A DNA stretch of 64,000 nucleotides from Paulownia fortunei. Taxonomy: Eukaryota > Streptophyta > Magnoliopsida > Lamiales > Paulowniaceae. This document shows, in pieces, positions 37,200-51,017 of this stretch; the stretch's first letter is position 1; every line of letters begins with the position of its first letter. The position numbers were made by a program, and so were the translations under genes. The stretch lies in assembly GCA_019321725.1 (NCBI GenBank), contig JAGSPU010001528.1, forward strand, positions 1 to 64,000, given 5' to 3'. Below the pieces are notes generated by a model. That model was not told where the DNA came from. It saw only the letters and a list, made by a program, of their open reading frames with translations, and did no database searches.

Positions 37200-39516
37200 T
37201 ATTTAGGAGTAGCTTGCTACGGCGAAGGGAGTGTTGTGATGGGAGTAGACAGGCCAATTCCGTGCAATCCTATCTCCCTTCTGGGCTCCGGAACTGTCTT
37301 ATTTTGATGGAATCTTTATATTCGTACTATCATTTCTTGTATGTTGCTCGCAGTTGTGTTTTTTTTTCTCTCTTGAAACATTTTTAATCCACTATTCACC
37401 GTCTCTAGTTTCTAAAAGCTAAAAACTTCATGCCAGGGTTCAAAAACATGCAAAATAGTGTTCATTTTGAAGTCCTTTGCTTTCTTGCCGAGTGTAATGG
37501 ACACGACAAGGTTATTGGTCCGTGGACCTATAGCAGTGTATTGGAAGAGTTCATGGTTTTCTGGGAATGGCCTTCAGCTGTTTAGCTAATATCTTTTTTA
37601 TGATCTCTAAGCGTTTGTGCATCATGATGCTGAAGTCTGATTTTTCAGTTTCTTGTCGCATATTAACTTTTCCCGTTCACTGCCTGTTTTAATATTTCAA
37701 TTCATATCATTTTGATAAGCTTTGAGCCACAGTGAGAGATAAGAAATAGCTTTAAACTGGTTTAATGGAAAGTCGCAACAATTTTTTTATTTATTTTTAT
37801 TTAATTTTTTTAGGAATACGCTCTCAAGTTTGTGTAATTACATCTAGCATTTTTTACCTTTGTCATCGTCTTACAATAAACCCAATCATTAGGGTTTTTA
37901 AAGGAAAAAGATGAAATTAGCAAAAAAAAAATAAAAATAACAATAATAATTCAATTTTGCCCTTGCTTTGATTGATTTTTGGGTTTGAAGATTTTTCGGA
38001 CCAAATGATCGTTAAAGTTTAGTATAGGCTCTTATGGTTTTTGAAAACTTATATTTACATTTGTTGTCAGGCGTTTGTAGTATTCTTGACATCATTATTT
38101 TGTTAAAATGACAAGTTAAACAAATTCCTTAGAGAGATTTAATATTTTTAATTTATGATAAAATTTTAAAATTATATTTTATTATATTAGTAGGTGCATC
38201 TGAAATGATTTTAATTAAAATTATTAATATTTAAATAAATAATCACACATCTCTTGCATTTTATTTTTTCTATCAAATCAACTTCTAGTTTTTTAAATTA
38301 GATAGCACTATAGTGTTCTCGTCATTATCATATATTCAATCAACGAGTTAGGTCCAAACCTTACTGTTAGAAGTAAATTTCAATTTTTTAGGTTGGATAG
38401 TGATCAATAACTTGTTTAGGAAAGATCAATTTATAGTATTGCTAACTTTTTTTCTCTTTCTTTTTTAATTACAAAAACTTTTCTTCTAAATTGCCCCGTT
38501 ATTAAAAAATAAAATAAAATAAGGAACATCCTTAATTCATTATGATAAAAACCATGATTAGTCTCAATGTAAGAGAAATTAAAGATACGAGAGTAGGAGC
38601 AATCTTTGTATTGTTGAACACTACTTGTTGAAGAACAAGCATGTGAAAGAAAAGAAATCAAAATTGAATACTTCTATTTAGTATTTAAGATTTCCACCAG
38701 TAATAATCTCAATTACAATACAAAAACAATATAAATACTCAATATTAATTTTTTTTTGTATCAAGAGACATTCAAATTGAGAGGGAAGGAGTGATATAGT
38801 TGACAAGAACTTAGTTATATTTTGAAGGTAAGAATAGATATTCATCATTTTTGGTTTCACTTAAATATTGATGCTAATCAAATCAAGGTCTTTAATTGTC
38901 AATCCAAAAATAATGTTGTAACTGTACAAAAGTCAACATTTAACAAGAATGAAATATATTAATTAAGTCTTAGATTGAAACCTCAAAATAATGAAGTCTT
39001 GAATTCGATCACATTAATAATGAAAGTATTACTTTTACAGTATTAGTTGGTTGTCAAATAATTATTGATTAATGATTGTTAATGTAAAAACAATGGAGCT
39101 AGTTCTTATCTCACCAAAACACGAAAAAATAGTGTGTAATTAAATTACAAACATAATTTATTATAAATAACCCGAACTTAAAACTTAAAGTAATCAATTA
39201 TCATAAAAAAACTCAAAAGTACATTGGATATAAAAATATTTGAATTTAAATTAAGCTATATACTAATTATCTAAACAAATTTGAAACTGTTTCAATATAT
39301 ATTAATAAAAATATATTTCGTTAATCTTAAGAAAAAAGATATAATTTCATCCGTGTCTGTGTTTTTATTTGTATATAGAGGAATAATGTATATGACGTTT
39401 TACTTAAAAAAAGGCAAAAAAAAAAAAAAAAAAGAGGAATTATAAAAGTGGGCCCACATCTCCTCGATTTTTGATTACTACTTGCAAGTAGCAAATACCA
39501 CCTCACATTTTCTTTC
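37200..39516. other. YAK1 3' flank and YAK1-SIG1 spacer
   Basis: After the YAK1 TAA comes a likely 3' UTR to about 37400, then AT-rich spacer with A and T runs, including an A-rich run at about 39416-39433. No gene is supported. Confidence 0.4.
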
Positions 39517-40382
39517 TATAAATATATATTATGTACAAAGTATTTTTGGAGTAAAAAAGTGAACGCGTCACATTTTGGAAACTTGGAAGGCTGTAGACCA
39601 CCCAAAGCAGGACCCAAATATCTAAACCAGCCAATAGCTATTGACCTCTCCCTCTTTCCATATCCCCAAAACAAAAAATAAGCCCCCATTTTTTAAAAAT
39701 AATTATCCTGATTTGCCTATTTCCAATTTCCAACCTAAAATATAATATTTTAATAATAATAAGAAGAAGAAACACAGAGAAATAGGCTGATTTCAGTTGC
39801 AACAGAAAGACAACCTCCTCCAGTCCTCCTCCTCCTCCTCCACCACCACCCTCTACTGCTAGATACAGGTAAGAAAAAAAAAATTCTTTTCTGCAACTAT
39901 TATTACCATTTCCATCCATGATTATATGCTTAATTATCTGGTTTTCTAAGTTTGTTGCTTATTAGAAAGAAGTTAATGCAAGTCTCCTTCATTACTGCAA
40001 AGTGGAAATACCTCCTCCTCTATCTCCAACATCATCTCATCCTTCACTATGTTTTCTTGTGCTTTCTAAAATCAATTAATTCATCAATCACCAATTTTTC
40101 CATCTTGTTACTTTATTTTTTTTTTGGTCTTCATCGATCTTATCGAACTCCTGTATGTAATTACATTTTGTTAACATCCCAACCTAGGGAAACAAAACAA
40201 GAAAAGCTTTTAATCCATTTCTCTTATTTTAATTGATTGCTATGCATAAGCTTATTATCACGGTCATCAACAGGAGAAATCTGTGGATTCCCATCCCGTC
40301 ATCTCTTTCCTGGTTGCACTGTGGCAAGCTTGTTAGTTTATTATATTAAGCGTGTGATGGTATTGCATTTGAGCTCATGATC
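39517..40382 (+). promoter_or_regulatory. SIG1 core promoter and 5' leader with intron
   Basis: A good TATA box (TATAAATATATA, about 39518) is followed by a leader with a CCAATAG word (about 39630) and a (CTC)n/(CAC)n tract at 39820-39850. A likely 5' UTR intron runs from GTAAG at 39869 to the CAG ending at 40273, by splice consensus. The start codon used is ATG at 40383 (MATAAV), the usual SIG1 N-terminus. An in-frame ATG at 40377 would add only two residues. Confidence 0.5.
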
Positions 40383-43300
40383 ATGGCCACTGCTGCTGTT
40401 ATCGGACTTAGCACTGGTAAAAGGCTCCTCCTCAGTTCTACCTTCTACTACTCTGATATATCCGAAAAGCTTGCTTGCACCACCGATCCACACTATCAAA
40501 TTGCTTCCACAAAGAATGCCATCACTGCTAAAAAGTCATCCAATTTCGTTTCAAATCGACGTCCACAGTCCATCAGGGCTCTTAAAGAACATGTGGACGC
40601 TGCCTCCAATCCTTGTACTTTGGAGCCGTGGCTAATTCATGGTTCCAGCCTCTTAAGCGAGGAAATCTCAGATCCTGAGTTTTTGGTGGATGCTATCCTT
40701 CTATTGCAAAAATCTATGCTTGAAAAGCAGTGGAATCTTTCAGCTGAGACGACCACAAAAACAGCTAATCCAAAAGAGAGAGCTCGCAAGAAAATTCAGG
40801 TCACTTGTTCTGGAACTTCTGCTCGACGCCGCAGAATGGATTCTAGGAAAAAAGTTCTCGGCCGGAAAATTTCTAATCCCCAACTTAATACAAGCAAGCA
40901 GTGGAGGTCCATTATCAGTCCAGAACTGCTTCAGAATAGCTTGAAAGGCTATGTAAAGGGTGTTATAAGTGAAGCGCTGCTCACTCACGCCGAAGTCGTT
41001 CAACTATCACAAAAAATTAAAGCAGGTCTTTTGTTGGAAGAGCGCAAGTCCAGGTACTCAACCTCCTTCCCCTTTCCCCTCAAGTATTATATATGATTCA
41101 CATATACAGTGTAAAACAACTAGTTCTCAAAGTATGCTTTCTAACATCCATTCTATATCTTGGTAATTAGAAGTTAGTTTGACATATGCCAATATGTTCA
41201 TGACATGAATAATTTCAGACTGAAAGAAAGATTGGGATGTGAGCCTTCAGATGAGCAACTTGCAACTTCCCTGAGGATTAGTCGTGCTAATTTACAGTCC
41301 AAATTGATTGAGTGTTCACTGGCAAGAGAAAAGCTGGCGATGAGCAATATCCGTCTTGTCATGTCTATCGCTCAAAGATATGATAACAAGGGTGCTGAAA
41401 TGCCTGACCTTATTCAGGTGAATTTATCTTCACTGGCATCAGGGACAAATTATATATATTGGCTTTTATTCAGCAGGACAGTGTGAAATTTCTTTGACTT
41501 ACGTAGGGTGGTCTGATTGGATTGCTCCGAGGAATTGAGAAATTTGATTCTTCAAAGGGATTTAAGATCTCAACTTATGTTTATTGGTGGATTCGGCAGG
41601 TGAGATCAATAATTATAAGGGTTCTGATATCTTATCTAAATTTTGGTGCTTTTAAGGTAATTTAATTTGTTAATCTTAAAGGGAATGTTGTTTGTTCTTG
41701 TTTAATATATACATACTAAGAGATGGCAAAAGTGAGTGTTTGAATAATGAAAAAACCAAAACCTGGAAGCTGACTACTTGAAAATATAGGTTCCATGCAG
41801 TTAGACAGATCTACTAGATTCTTACATCTCCTTAAAATGTGTAAGCCCAAAACATGCAGCTCTTTTTTATTAATCCAACAATGGAAGTAATAACTTTTGA
41901 ATTCACATCCTTTCTTAATCTTTCACCAAGTTTGAAATAGCCCTTTATTCAGCATTTCCTTTTGAGCATATAGATACATGTGTGCTTTAACATAAGCTGA
42001 TCAGTGTGACGCATAAGCTTTGGCAATTCAACTATATGTAGGTGATGTGCTTTTGAAGAGATAATGATTAAGAAAGATTTTATTAAAGTGGATTCTGTGT
42101 AATATTAAATTGTCATGATTCCTAATTCTTTTTCCATTAGGCCTTTGGCCCTCTTGTATTTTTGATAATTCAAATTTGTTTTCATGTTTAATTAGGACTA
42201 TGATTACTTTAAACTGTTTTACAGATGATCTATAACGAAGCAAAACTTTGTATTTCATCAAAGTCCCCTGAAAAAATCACTAACGATTTAGAAGCGAGGA
42301 GCCCTTAGGTTTCGGGGCATTGGAGGATCATCAATTTTAGCTATTTTGAAAAAGATATTGCTTATTTAGCACTTCATAGGTGGTCAAATTTATTATATTT
42401 CTGCGCATACATACTGCATTAGACTTTAGTTTTTATATTAGTCAGTCAAGTGGAAGGTGAGATTAAGATGACCATAGACAAGGTTTTTTTAGAAGTCCAA
42501 ATCAAATTTTTTCATTCATGCATTTTTTTTATTACACTGGTGGTGCTTCTCTATGCAAGACCAGTATTATGTCATCCTGAAATTTTTTGAGGCCCTGATT
42601 TTATATTTTTATCACCATTGCCAGGGTGTTTCAAGAGCTTTGGTAGAGAACTCAAGAACCCTAAGATTGCCCACCCATCTACATGAAAGACTAAGTTTGA
42701 TTCGAAATGCAAAGGCCAGACTGGAAGAGAAAGGAATAACTCCATCAATTGATGTAAGTCTATTAAGTCTTTATGTTTGAGGTCGATATTTCATCTCTTA
42801 CTTATAGTTCATTGAAAATGTTATACATAAACCTTCGAATTGGAAATGTTCATGCCTGGTCAAATGATGATTCGATATTTTATCACCTTGTGTATAAGTT
42901 CTCATAATCCATTTGATATTTCAGAAAATTGCTGAATGTCTGAACATGTCGCAGAAAAAAGTCAGGAATGCCACTGAGGTACTAAGAATTATCTAAGATG
43001 TGTATCAATCCAACGGATTATACCTTTCGTCCTAATAACTATGTAAGATTCATCTTTCCAGGCAATCAGCAAGGTTTTCTCGCTCGACAGAGAAGCATTC
43101 CCCTCATTAAATGGTCTCCCTGGAGAAACTCTTCATAGTGTAAGTAAAAGAATTAGGTCATCATATTTTACTTCATGAAGTATATGTTACTGGTGGATGA
43201 ATGCTGCCTTTGGATATTTTTTCAATTCTAATCTAAGACCTCCATTTCGCTTTTTGCAGTACATTGCAGATAATCACATCGAGAATAACCCATGGCATGG

Positions 43301-44908
43301 AGTTGATGAATGGGCACTTAAGGTATCACAATAGAAAGTTATTGGAATATTATTAGCTTGTGATAGGCTTAAATGGAAACTTCTTTGGGACAATAAATAC
43401 AAACCATCCTAAGGGTTTCTTTGAGCAGTATCCTACACTGGAGTAGAGAACCACTGTTTGAATGACTACTCTTGATTTGGAGACAATATTAAGCAGAAAA
43501 TGTAATCCTCGGAAAGCATACTAATAGTTTGCAAGTCTGGAATTGTTTTAAGGGTTGTCACAATGTTCTTTCTTCAATATGAAAATCTCATCAGCACGCA
43601 ACATTGATGTCATGGAGGATGATGCTGAAACTGCAGCCTCATATAGAATTTTATCGTATCATCTTTTCATCATCTATATAGTTTATGCTTTCCTCTATTC
43701 TCTGTATAGTTCTTATTTCACTGTTGTTCAAGGGTGAGAAGCTGGATCAAAGGTGCCTCAGTGATGGGCTCAAAGATACTTTATGTTAGTAATCATAACA
43801 TAACCTTGTTTATTGTACCCCTTTTCAGAGAGCTTCTGAAACTGTGTCAATATATTAAGCTGGTATCTGGTCTATGTACCAATAACTGAAAAACTGTAAT
43901 GGACTAAAATTAGGTACATGTGTTAAAAATTCTTTATGTACCTCTCTTTATGTATTGAACCAAAATAGATAAAAGAGAAATGAGGGATGACGGGGCAGGC
44001 AGGGGAATGACTTTTAATTGAGAACTACTTAGTGGACATCATTGTCGAGATGTATTGAAGTCCTTGTTCTTACCCTCTTTAAGTAATTGATGTTGCATGT
44101 GTTGATTTATTGCATACTTTTTTTTTCCTAACTAAATTTCCTTATGCTGAAGCAGAAATGTGAATTTTTTTTGCAGGATGAAGTAGATAAACTCATTACT
44201 TTGACGTTAAGAGAGCGGGAGAGAGATATTATCCGTCTATACTATGGCCTAGACAATGAATGTCTCACTTGGGAAGATATCAGTAGACGGTGCGGTCTGC
44301 AAACTGACTTTTTTCCTTTGATAAAAGACAAACGAACATCAGACATGGATACTATTATATTTTGTTTTGCATTTTACTGGTTTTATGTCCAACTCCAGCA
44401 AAATGATAAAGAGTTTAAGTGCCTTTATTTCGAAATAATTAGGGTAAGGTAATATCTTTTTGGTTGGGGACGTGTGAATGTATTGGTCGAATGCTCTTGA
44501 TTTAGACTTATTTTAACTGCATTTTTCCACTTCTCTGAAACAATAGTACGGTGGAGGCGTTGATATTTTTAAATATGTCCATGTAGTTATACTATTTCTG
44601 GTGAGTGAAGAAGATGGTTGGGATGAATAGAAAGCATAAACTTTGAAAATTTAAAATTACTTAGATTGTTGGGTTTCTAATTGAGGATGCCAATCATTAT
44701 ACCTCTCTTTGTCATGAAATGTTTCATGCATATATGCACGTGTATGCAATTTGCATTTTATGCATGATCTGATTGATTTTATTCTTTGTGAATTTTCAGG
44801 ATAGGTTTGTCCAGGGAGAGAGTCAGGCAGGTGGGACTTGTTGCTCTTGAGAAATTAAAACATGCTGCCAGGAAGAGAAGATTAGATGCCATGTTGGTAC
44901 AACATTGA
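40383..44908 (+). CDS. SIG1: RNA polymerase sigma factor SIG1 (sigA), plastid-targeted
   Basis: A nuclear-encoded sigma-70 factor that directs the plastid-encoded RNA polymerase to chloroplast promoters (family knowledge). Coding exons: 40383-41053, 41219-41417, 41507-41599, 42625-42753, 42925-42978, 43062-43139, 43260-43322, 44177-44289, 44800-44908. The N-terminus [16 protein letters not shown] is the plant SIG1 signature and precedes a Ser/Thr-rich transit region. Sigma region 2 reads [17 protein letters not shown] to WWIRQ, and region 3 follows from [17 protein letters not shown]. Region 4 includes [16 protein letters not shown] sequence and the helix-turn-helix [18 protein letters not shown]; the protein ends [14 protein letters not shown]. 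All junctions keep frame and no indel was found, unlike its neighbours. It converges on STIPL1. Confidence 0.95.
41600..42624 (+). other. SIG1 intron 3
   Basis: AT-rich intron of about 1 kb between WWIRQ and GVSRAL. No gene or mobile element recognised. Confidence 0.7.
43323..44176 (+). other. SIG1 intron 7
   Basis: Intron between DEWALK and DEVDKL, with a T-rich acceptor region. No gene or mobile element recognised. Confidence 0.7.
44290..44799 (+). other. SIG1 intron 8
   Basis: Intron within the region 4 helix-turn-helix, between EDISRR and IGLSRER. Nothing else recognised. Confidence 0.7.
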
Positions 44909-46195
44909 TTTGGAGGGTCTAAATAAACACCACAAAGACCATTGTTATGTACATAAACAGAAAGAGAAGTCACCTTTTCATAGATAGTGATTCAAGAGTA
45001 TTAACATGTTTCAGGATTGGAAAAGGATGTAGCAAAAGGTTCATCATATGGAGTACTATTTTGGTTAATATAATTACAGTGATTCCTGACTGGTGGCTAT
45101 GTACAACAAAGGAGCCGTCTGGATATGATATCTTTAATTTCGTAGCACTTCCACGGTACAATGATTAAGCTTTTGGTTGACCTTTTCATGTGGGAGTTAG
45201 TGTATCAGTTTTAAGATGGATGGTAACAAGGTATTACATAAGACTGTGTTTAAAATGTATACCATGCATCCACATTGACTATTCCACTCAGCCGGCAGAA
45301 ATCAGCTACAAAAACTGAAATATATAGCTGAGTAATAAGAGTTGATTAGCAGAAGAACCATGGTGACAGTTTTTAAAGCCCATCTCAGCTATTCATTTTT
45401 TAAACCATCATCATATGCTATAGTAATGCAATCTGCAGCCCAATGAGCTTCGGATTGAAGAATGCCCTTCCAGCTAGTTTGCTACCTGGACAATAGAATC
45501 CCTAATTTCAATACTGGCACTAGGCCATTAACAGCAACCTAAACTGCCAGATTTTATAACCCGACCTCTAAACAGACCTAAACACCTCAATGCAAGGTGC
45601 CTGCCCAACAAGGGATGAACTACATCTTAATCATATCAACAAGAAAACATAAACAGTAGCCCACGTTTATATTCTATTTCGTCTAGTAACCCATGCAACA
45701 AAACTGAAAAGACTTGCAATGAAATTTTGGTAAATCAAAAGGCAAACCAACAAAAAAGGCCAAAACTTAACAGAAGCTTTCAACATTGATCCATACAAGC
45801 ATTTCTTCATGAACAGTAACTTTATTTTGAGTGAGCAGTTACTTTTCTCTGGACAGTTATTCTGAAAGCAACTATGGTCACCAAGCAATGCACCACAACA
45901 TTAACCTCCACCATAAAATCAGAGAAATCTTGCAATTATAGATTAGGGTATCAAATGGGCACACAAAAATAAAGGTGAAATGCAGGTATTGAAGAGAAAG
46001 TTTTCTTCACTAAGATTAGATGTAAATCAACATAGTTTAGGCCCATGCAAGATCATCTCCATAAAATAATTAAAGCAGAATTAGATTTCTGAATCTGGGA
46101 AAAGACCTGCATCCACACCAACCAAATACCAGAACTTAGTGACAGCCCAATTACCATAAGTATTAGATCCTATTTGCTTCCCATGGACAAACTTA
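44909..46195. other. SIG1-STIPL1 convergent spacer
   Basis: The 3' ends of the two genes face each other here. Both 3' UTRs are expected in it. Short frames on both strands (such as 44947-45168 and 45667-45888) have no domain and are not supported. Confidence 0.5.
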
Positions 46196-48796
46196 CTACG
46201 AGGAACTTGGAAATTCAGCGTTCTTCAAACTAGAATGATTATTCAATTCCAGTAGCTGCTCGAGGGTTACCAGAGACCATCTGTCATCAGTTTGTGCAAA
46301 GACCTCTTGATTGAGGGAGTTTATGATTATGCTTATGTTACCAAAGCCGTAGATCTGATGCCCACCTTGTGTTCTTCCAGGTTTAGGCTTGAACAGCAGA
46401 CCATTCTGCTGGGCATGAATTTCAATAACTTCTTTCAAGCTCATATCAAGCCCCCCCACTGATGCCCTCAGCATGAATTCCATTACCTAAGCCTGCAAAT
46501 GCCCGTTGTTGAGCTTGAACTGATACCTTTTTCTGAGTCTCAAACTGCCTTTGCTCACTCACCCTGAGATAACTTATATTCTCTTTTAAACCAGGTTGTA
46601 TCACCTCCAGGCCTTCAACAGCCTGGTTCATCATGTCTAGACCAAGATTAAGCCTATATCAAATATGCTCATTTGCCTGAGTTCTGGCGGAAGAAGTTCT
46701 TTCCAACCAAGATACCATTTGGTCACTTCCTCAAAGTTTGGGCTTGAACATAACCAATGGTACAAGACTTCTTGCCATTTATTAAAGAAAACATCCATTA
46801 ACTGCAGGATGTGATGAGTAGGAATAGCAGTGGCCCATGTCCGTACCCAATAAAATTGATCAAGCTTCTGATTAGCAGGATTTATTTGAAAATCATGCAT
46901 GACAGCCAATAATTTTGGAATAATGTAGCGAACCATTAGTTGCTCCCAACTGGCAGGATCAAACACAGATTTCCAAGGAGACAATATGTAATAAGCAGAC
47001 ATATCACCAGGGTGCCAAGCATGAAGAGCACTTGCCAATCTATTGTGTGTTATGTGATAGCAATTCTCTAACCTCTGTCCCAGCAATGGTAACCATGGAA
47101 GGATCCAAGAACGAATGGGGATGGTCTCCTTACGGATCCCAAGAGTCTACAGCAGCTGATAATTTGGGCATAACTACACTATCCAGTATGGTCCGTAGGA
47201 CGGGAGGTGGCAGAAGTTCTTCCCAAGACTCCAAAAATCTAAGCATGGGCTCCGGGTCCCTAGCCTGCCGAGTGTTGGTGCCAGATATTCTCACCACGGG
47301 GAATACAACTTCCATAAGCAGCTGTGCATATGGTGAAGCTGTATCAGATAAATAAATGAATCTTTGTGCAACAATTTCTTCCATGGGGATACCACCTCGA
47401 CTCCATGAGTTGGTTCTGAAGCGGGTCCCATCCCCGAAATATTCTGACAAATAAAGGTAGAGCATATGAGCAAGCAATGCAGGATAAGTTGCATAACGAA
47501 TAATCATCAAGAAATCTCATCTGCAAATCCATGAATGATTTAGCAAGGGATTCTAGTGTCAGTGTTCCTGCAATGCTCTTCTCAGCTATTTGGTCTAGTA
47601 CACTCATTATCTCTTCCATGTTGTCAAGCTGCTGCTTGTGGTGATATACCTCTTTTGGCAGCTTCTCCTTTTCCCTCTGCAAAGCTACCACAGTCTCCCT
47701 CTCATTCCTCAAATCTCTATCTAACTTCTGTATGTCAAGCTCACCTAAATCAACTATCAATCTGACATTATGCTGAAGTTCGGGCATTGGAACATCATTT
47801 TCCCTGGCTTTCTCTTCCGCATTCAAGTTCTCCAAATTAGTCAAAACCCGAACCTGTGGACCTCTCATGTCGAATACCTTTTGGACAATTTCAAGACCCT
47901 GTTCTTGCTTCTTGAGCCGCAATTCTTCAGCTGTTATAAAAACTTTCTTCTTCAGCATGGCTTGCTTTGACCAAAGCTTTTCTTTTGTGCGACCCTCTGA
48001 AGGTTGACTCTGATGAGGCATGGGTTTTTCATCTGATTCCTGTAATGCTGGACGACTAGCTTCTTTATAATCATTGAAACCCATACCCATATTCTTGGGT
48101 CGCATCTTGGCCTCAACAGGAGCTAGAATTCCCTGCTCATTTTTACCAAGGCCACCTCCTTCTGTAGCCCATCTTCTCAAGCAACTTCATTCCAATGCCC
48201 TTGGTATGCCTCTCAAAAGCACCAACACCTGTCGGCTCCAATTCTCTCATACCAGCTTGAGAAGACTTCTTGGCTAGCATGGACTTCTCCTTTTCCTTTT
48301 CTCTTCGCAACTGGGCACCTTCCTTGATCTTCTTCCCAAAGGCAGTGGGCAGGAAGTCATAATCATCATCCTTGTCTGCCTGTGCATATCCCTCTTCATG
48401 ATTGGCGTTTCTGGAAGAGGCAGAACCAAATCCAAGGCCAGCAGAAGCTCCAAGGCCTAAGCCAACAGGTCTGAGGTCATCTTCCACAATTACCTCTTTC
48501 ACCTCCTTGGAATTACGATTGATTTCCTGATTGGGCATTACAGAGCCAGTCGAAACAAAATTGACGGGCTTGGTGTAGTCCGTCTTCTTGGATGGATCTT
48601 TCCTCCGCTTCTTTGATCCTGACCCGTCATACGAGTCGGAGTCACTATCGCCTGAAGCAAATACCCCATATAGAACATCGTCTTTGGTCTGAGCACGTTT
48701 CTGTCTGCGCTTGCCATAAAATTCACCACCAATCCACTGACTATCTTCGTAATCATTATCCATACCGAACCTTTCCATTTCCTGAACCTCATCCAT
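46196..48796 (-). CDS. STIPL1: G-patch spliceosome disassembly factor STIPL1/NTR1 (TFIP11 family), frame disrupted
   Basis: Orthologue of yeast Ntr1 and human TFIP11, which help PRP43 take apart the intron-lariat spliceosome; in Arabidopsis it affects the circadian clock and splicing (family knowledge). One coding exon starts at [16 protein letters not shown] (48796) and ends EFPSSS (46196). Domains: TIP_N at the N-terminus ([15 protein letters not shown]), G-patch at about 48200-48070 ([10 protein letters not shown], then [11 protein letters not shown]), a coiled region, then a GCFC domain ([41 protein letters not shown]). About 867 codons, close to the family length. Frame breaks: about 48160 (extra base, in the G-patch), 47412, 47355, 47132 (two bases), 46680 and the C7 run at 46451-46457 (extra base). 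A TGA also sits at 46659-46661 where Arg is expected. A pseudogene is possible, but similar breaks in neighbours favour sequence error. Confidence 0.85.
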
Positions 48797-49230
48797 CTTA
48801 AGAATACCACCCTGAAAACAAAAATCAGCAAGGAGACAAGTAAGCTTCAAATCAACTACCCCATGCGAGATTGTATAAGCAGGTCTGAAATCAATTTTCA
48901 ATATTTAACTTTGTTTTTACAAACAATATTGCTAAAGCAAACAAGAAAAAAAGAAAAAAGAAAATAACGAAATAAGGAACACTTTAAAGAGCATAATTTA
49001 TAAGAACCATAAACCGAAAGCTTAACTGGTATCAGACAAACGAAAAAGATTTGCCCATATATGAAACAAACATGAAACAACTCACTTGATAAAAAAAAGC
49101 TCCGAGGAGGGAGGCTGAGACAATTCTGAGTGCCTTGTTACCGCCTCCTTTTCGCTTGATATAGATGAGCTTTCTTGGGGAGGGGGCAGAGAGAGAGAGA
49201 GAGAGAGTGAGAGAGGGAGGTTGTGTTGGA
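48797..49230 (-). promoter_or_regulatory. STIPL1 5' leader with UTR intron and (GA)n tract
   Basis: On the minus strand a strong acceptor (TGTTTTCAG) ends at about 48814, just before the start codon, so the 5' UTR is probably spliced. A donor near 49080 is likely. An (AG)n/(CT)n microsatellite at 49188-49216 lies in the upstream leader or promoter. CT-rich leaders are common in plant genes. Confidence 0.45.
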
Positions 49231-50573
49231 GATTTACGAGAAAAGCCGATGTGAAAGAAGTCGCTAATTCCAATTGCACTGAGCCCCTAATTCCAATTGC
49301 ACTGAAGAAGACAACTAAACCGGGTCGGGAGGGCAACCGACTCTTAAATCTGATTAAAAAAATTATATTCCAGATATTTAAGCTTTCAAAAATATTCATG
49401 ATTCATTTAAGAATATATCAATAACAAAATAAATTGGTTTATATTGTTCATATCTAAATAAACAAATGCGAGAATAATTTAAAAAAAAAAACCATCGCTA
49501 TATGTCAATGACAAATTTACATTGGCTATAACATATTTTTACAAACCAACATGAATATTCAGTAAACAGAATTTATTGCAATCAATTCTTCTGATTTTAT
49601 TTAAACTCAACTAAAGCTTGAAAAATTGTTGAAAATAATACTCTTAGGTTGCTTTACGATGGGAAGACTTTAATTTGAAATTAAGATTTTCAAATAACTT
49701 CAAAATTAGATGAATTTGGTTTAAAAATTATCCTTTTTGTTGATTGTGAAAGTTATTATGTAAAACTACCTAAATATATTTATTATTTTTTGTAGAAAGG
49801 AAAAAAAAACGAATAACAATTGTTTTCCAATGGTGTTTAATAGTAGACAAATAATAAGTACTCCTGCTATGGATGATTACACACGATCAAGGCTGATGCC
49901 AAAAAGATTTTACAAGTAAAGTTATGGATTCTGTCAGTTATGTGAGTTTATTATCTTGATATTTATGATAATCTATTTATTTCATTATTTGTTATAATTA
50001 ACTAATTATTTATGATTGTATTGAATCATTAATTAATTAATATACTGATAAAATGAGGTAAAAATATCACTTGAATAATAACATTTTCATTATGTATGAT
50101 CTAATAATTTAGATTCCACTTGTCTACTAAAAGTAGGTCAAAGCCGGGGCAAGTGTAGACAAAATATGGAGCCAAGTTCAAATCGTTAGCAACTAAAATA
50201 ACTTCAGCAGACAGCTTGATCTTTCTACTCTAAACTATAACTTGTAAAAACAATATTTCGTTCCATATTCCAACGCCGGCAAATTATCAAATCCGAACCC
50301 CTTTCCATATCCTCTTCAAGTGCCAAAGTGCCAACAAATTCTACTTGTTGGCATTTTAACCTACTGGCACTGTGATTAATCTAATTACAAGATGTCAAGC
50401 AATGACATATAGCTTCGACATCATTTTTCCCTTCCTATCATTGCATCTCAAAAACTTGCAGTATCCTAACAAGGGTCAAAATAGCCTTATTCGACCCCGT
50501 CTTTCCTTGTACGACAATGGCAACAACAATGGTGGTGGTGATGCTACTAACCGTAGTGTGCACGTTGGACAGG
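49231..50573. other. AT-rich spacer
   Basis: No supported gene. A short direct repeat (CTAATTCCAATTGCACTGA) occurs at about 49263 and 49288. The plus-strand frame at 50372-50587 runs into the LTR and is not supported. Confidence 0.4.
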
Positions 50574-51017
50574 TGATTTGGAAGTAAAATCAGTGTATTT
50601 GAGTTCAAGTCGAGGTGATTTTAGCTCGAGTACTTGATTCAGGATGACCTAAAGGGTAACACACGTTAGGCTTGTTGGGGTGACCCCCAACTAAAACCCT
50701 CAAATACTTTAAGTTAGTCAAGTCTTGAGGTTGAGATGAACTGGTGTGCGAAGTGAATAAATGATATAAAAGTTACCTTATGAGAAGTGTGTATCGGATA
50801 TTTATACTAATCGATTCTCATAGGTCATACAAGTTAGGGTCCAAATGTCATGATGCGATCAACTAGCACATCCCATCGGTCAGCTCCTTCAACGGTGGAG
50901 AGCTCAGTCCAACCCAAACTTTCCAACGAGTCGGGTATCAGGTAAAAATGCACGAATCTTTGGGCATTTTAGCAACATTTTAGGGGTATAAATATAATTT
51001 TGGTATTTGGTATATCA
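50574..51017 (-). repeat. Left LTR (3' LTR in the element's sense)
   Basis: 444 bp, TG...CA ends. Many shared blocks with the right copy, for example GATGAACTGGTGTGCGAAGT and GGTCCAAATGTCATGAT. Roughly 85% alike by eye, so the insertion is not recent. Confidence 0.85.

Noticed and set aside
39638..39919. Minus-strand frame with a poly-Gly run
   Set aside because: It is the reverse reading of the CTC/CAC tract in the SIG1 leader.
44947..45168. Short frames on both strands just after SIG1
   Set aside because: They overlap the expected SIG1 3' UTR and have no similarity that I recognise.
46196..48796. STIPL1 as several separate small genes
   Set aside because: The pieces lie in family order with no gaps, and are parts of one TFIP11-family protein in shifted frames.
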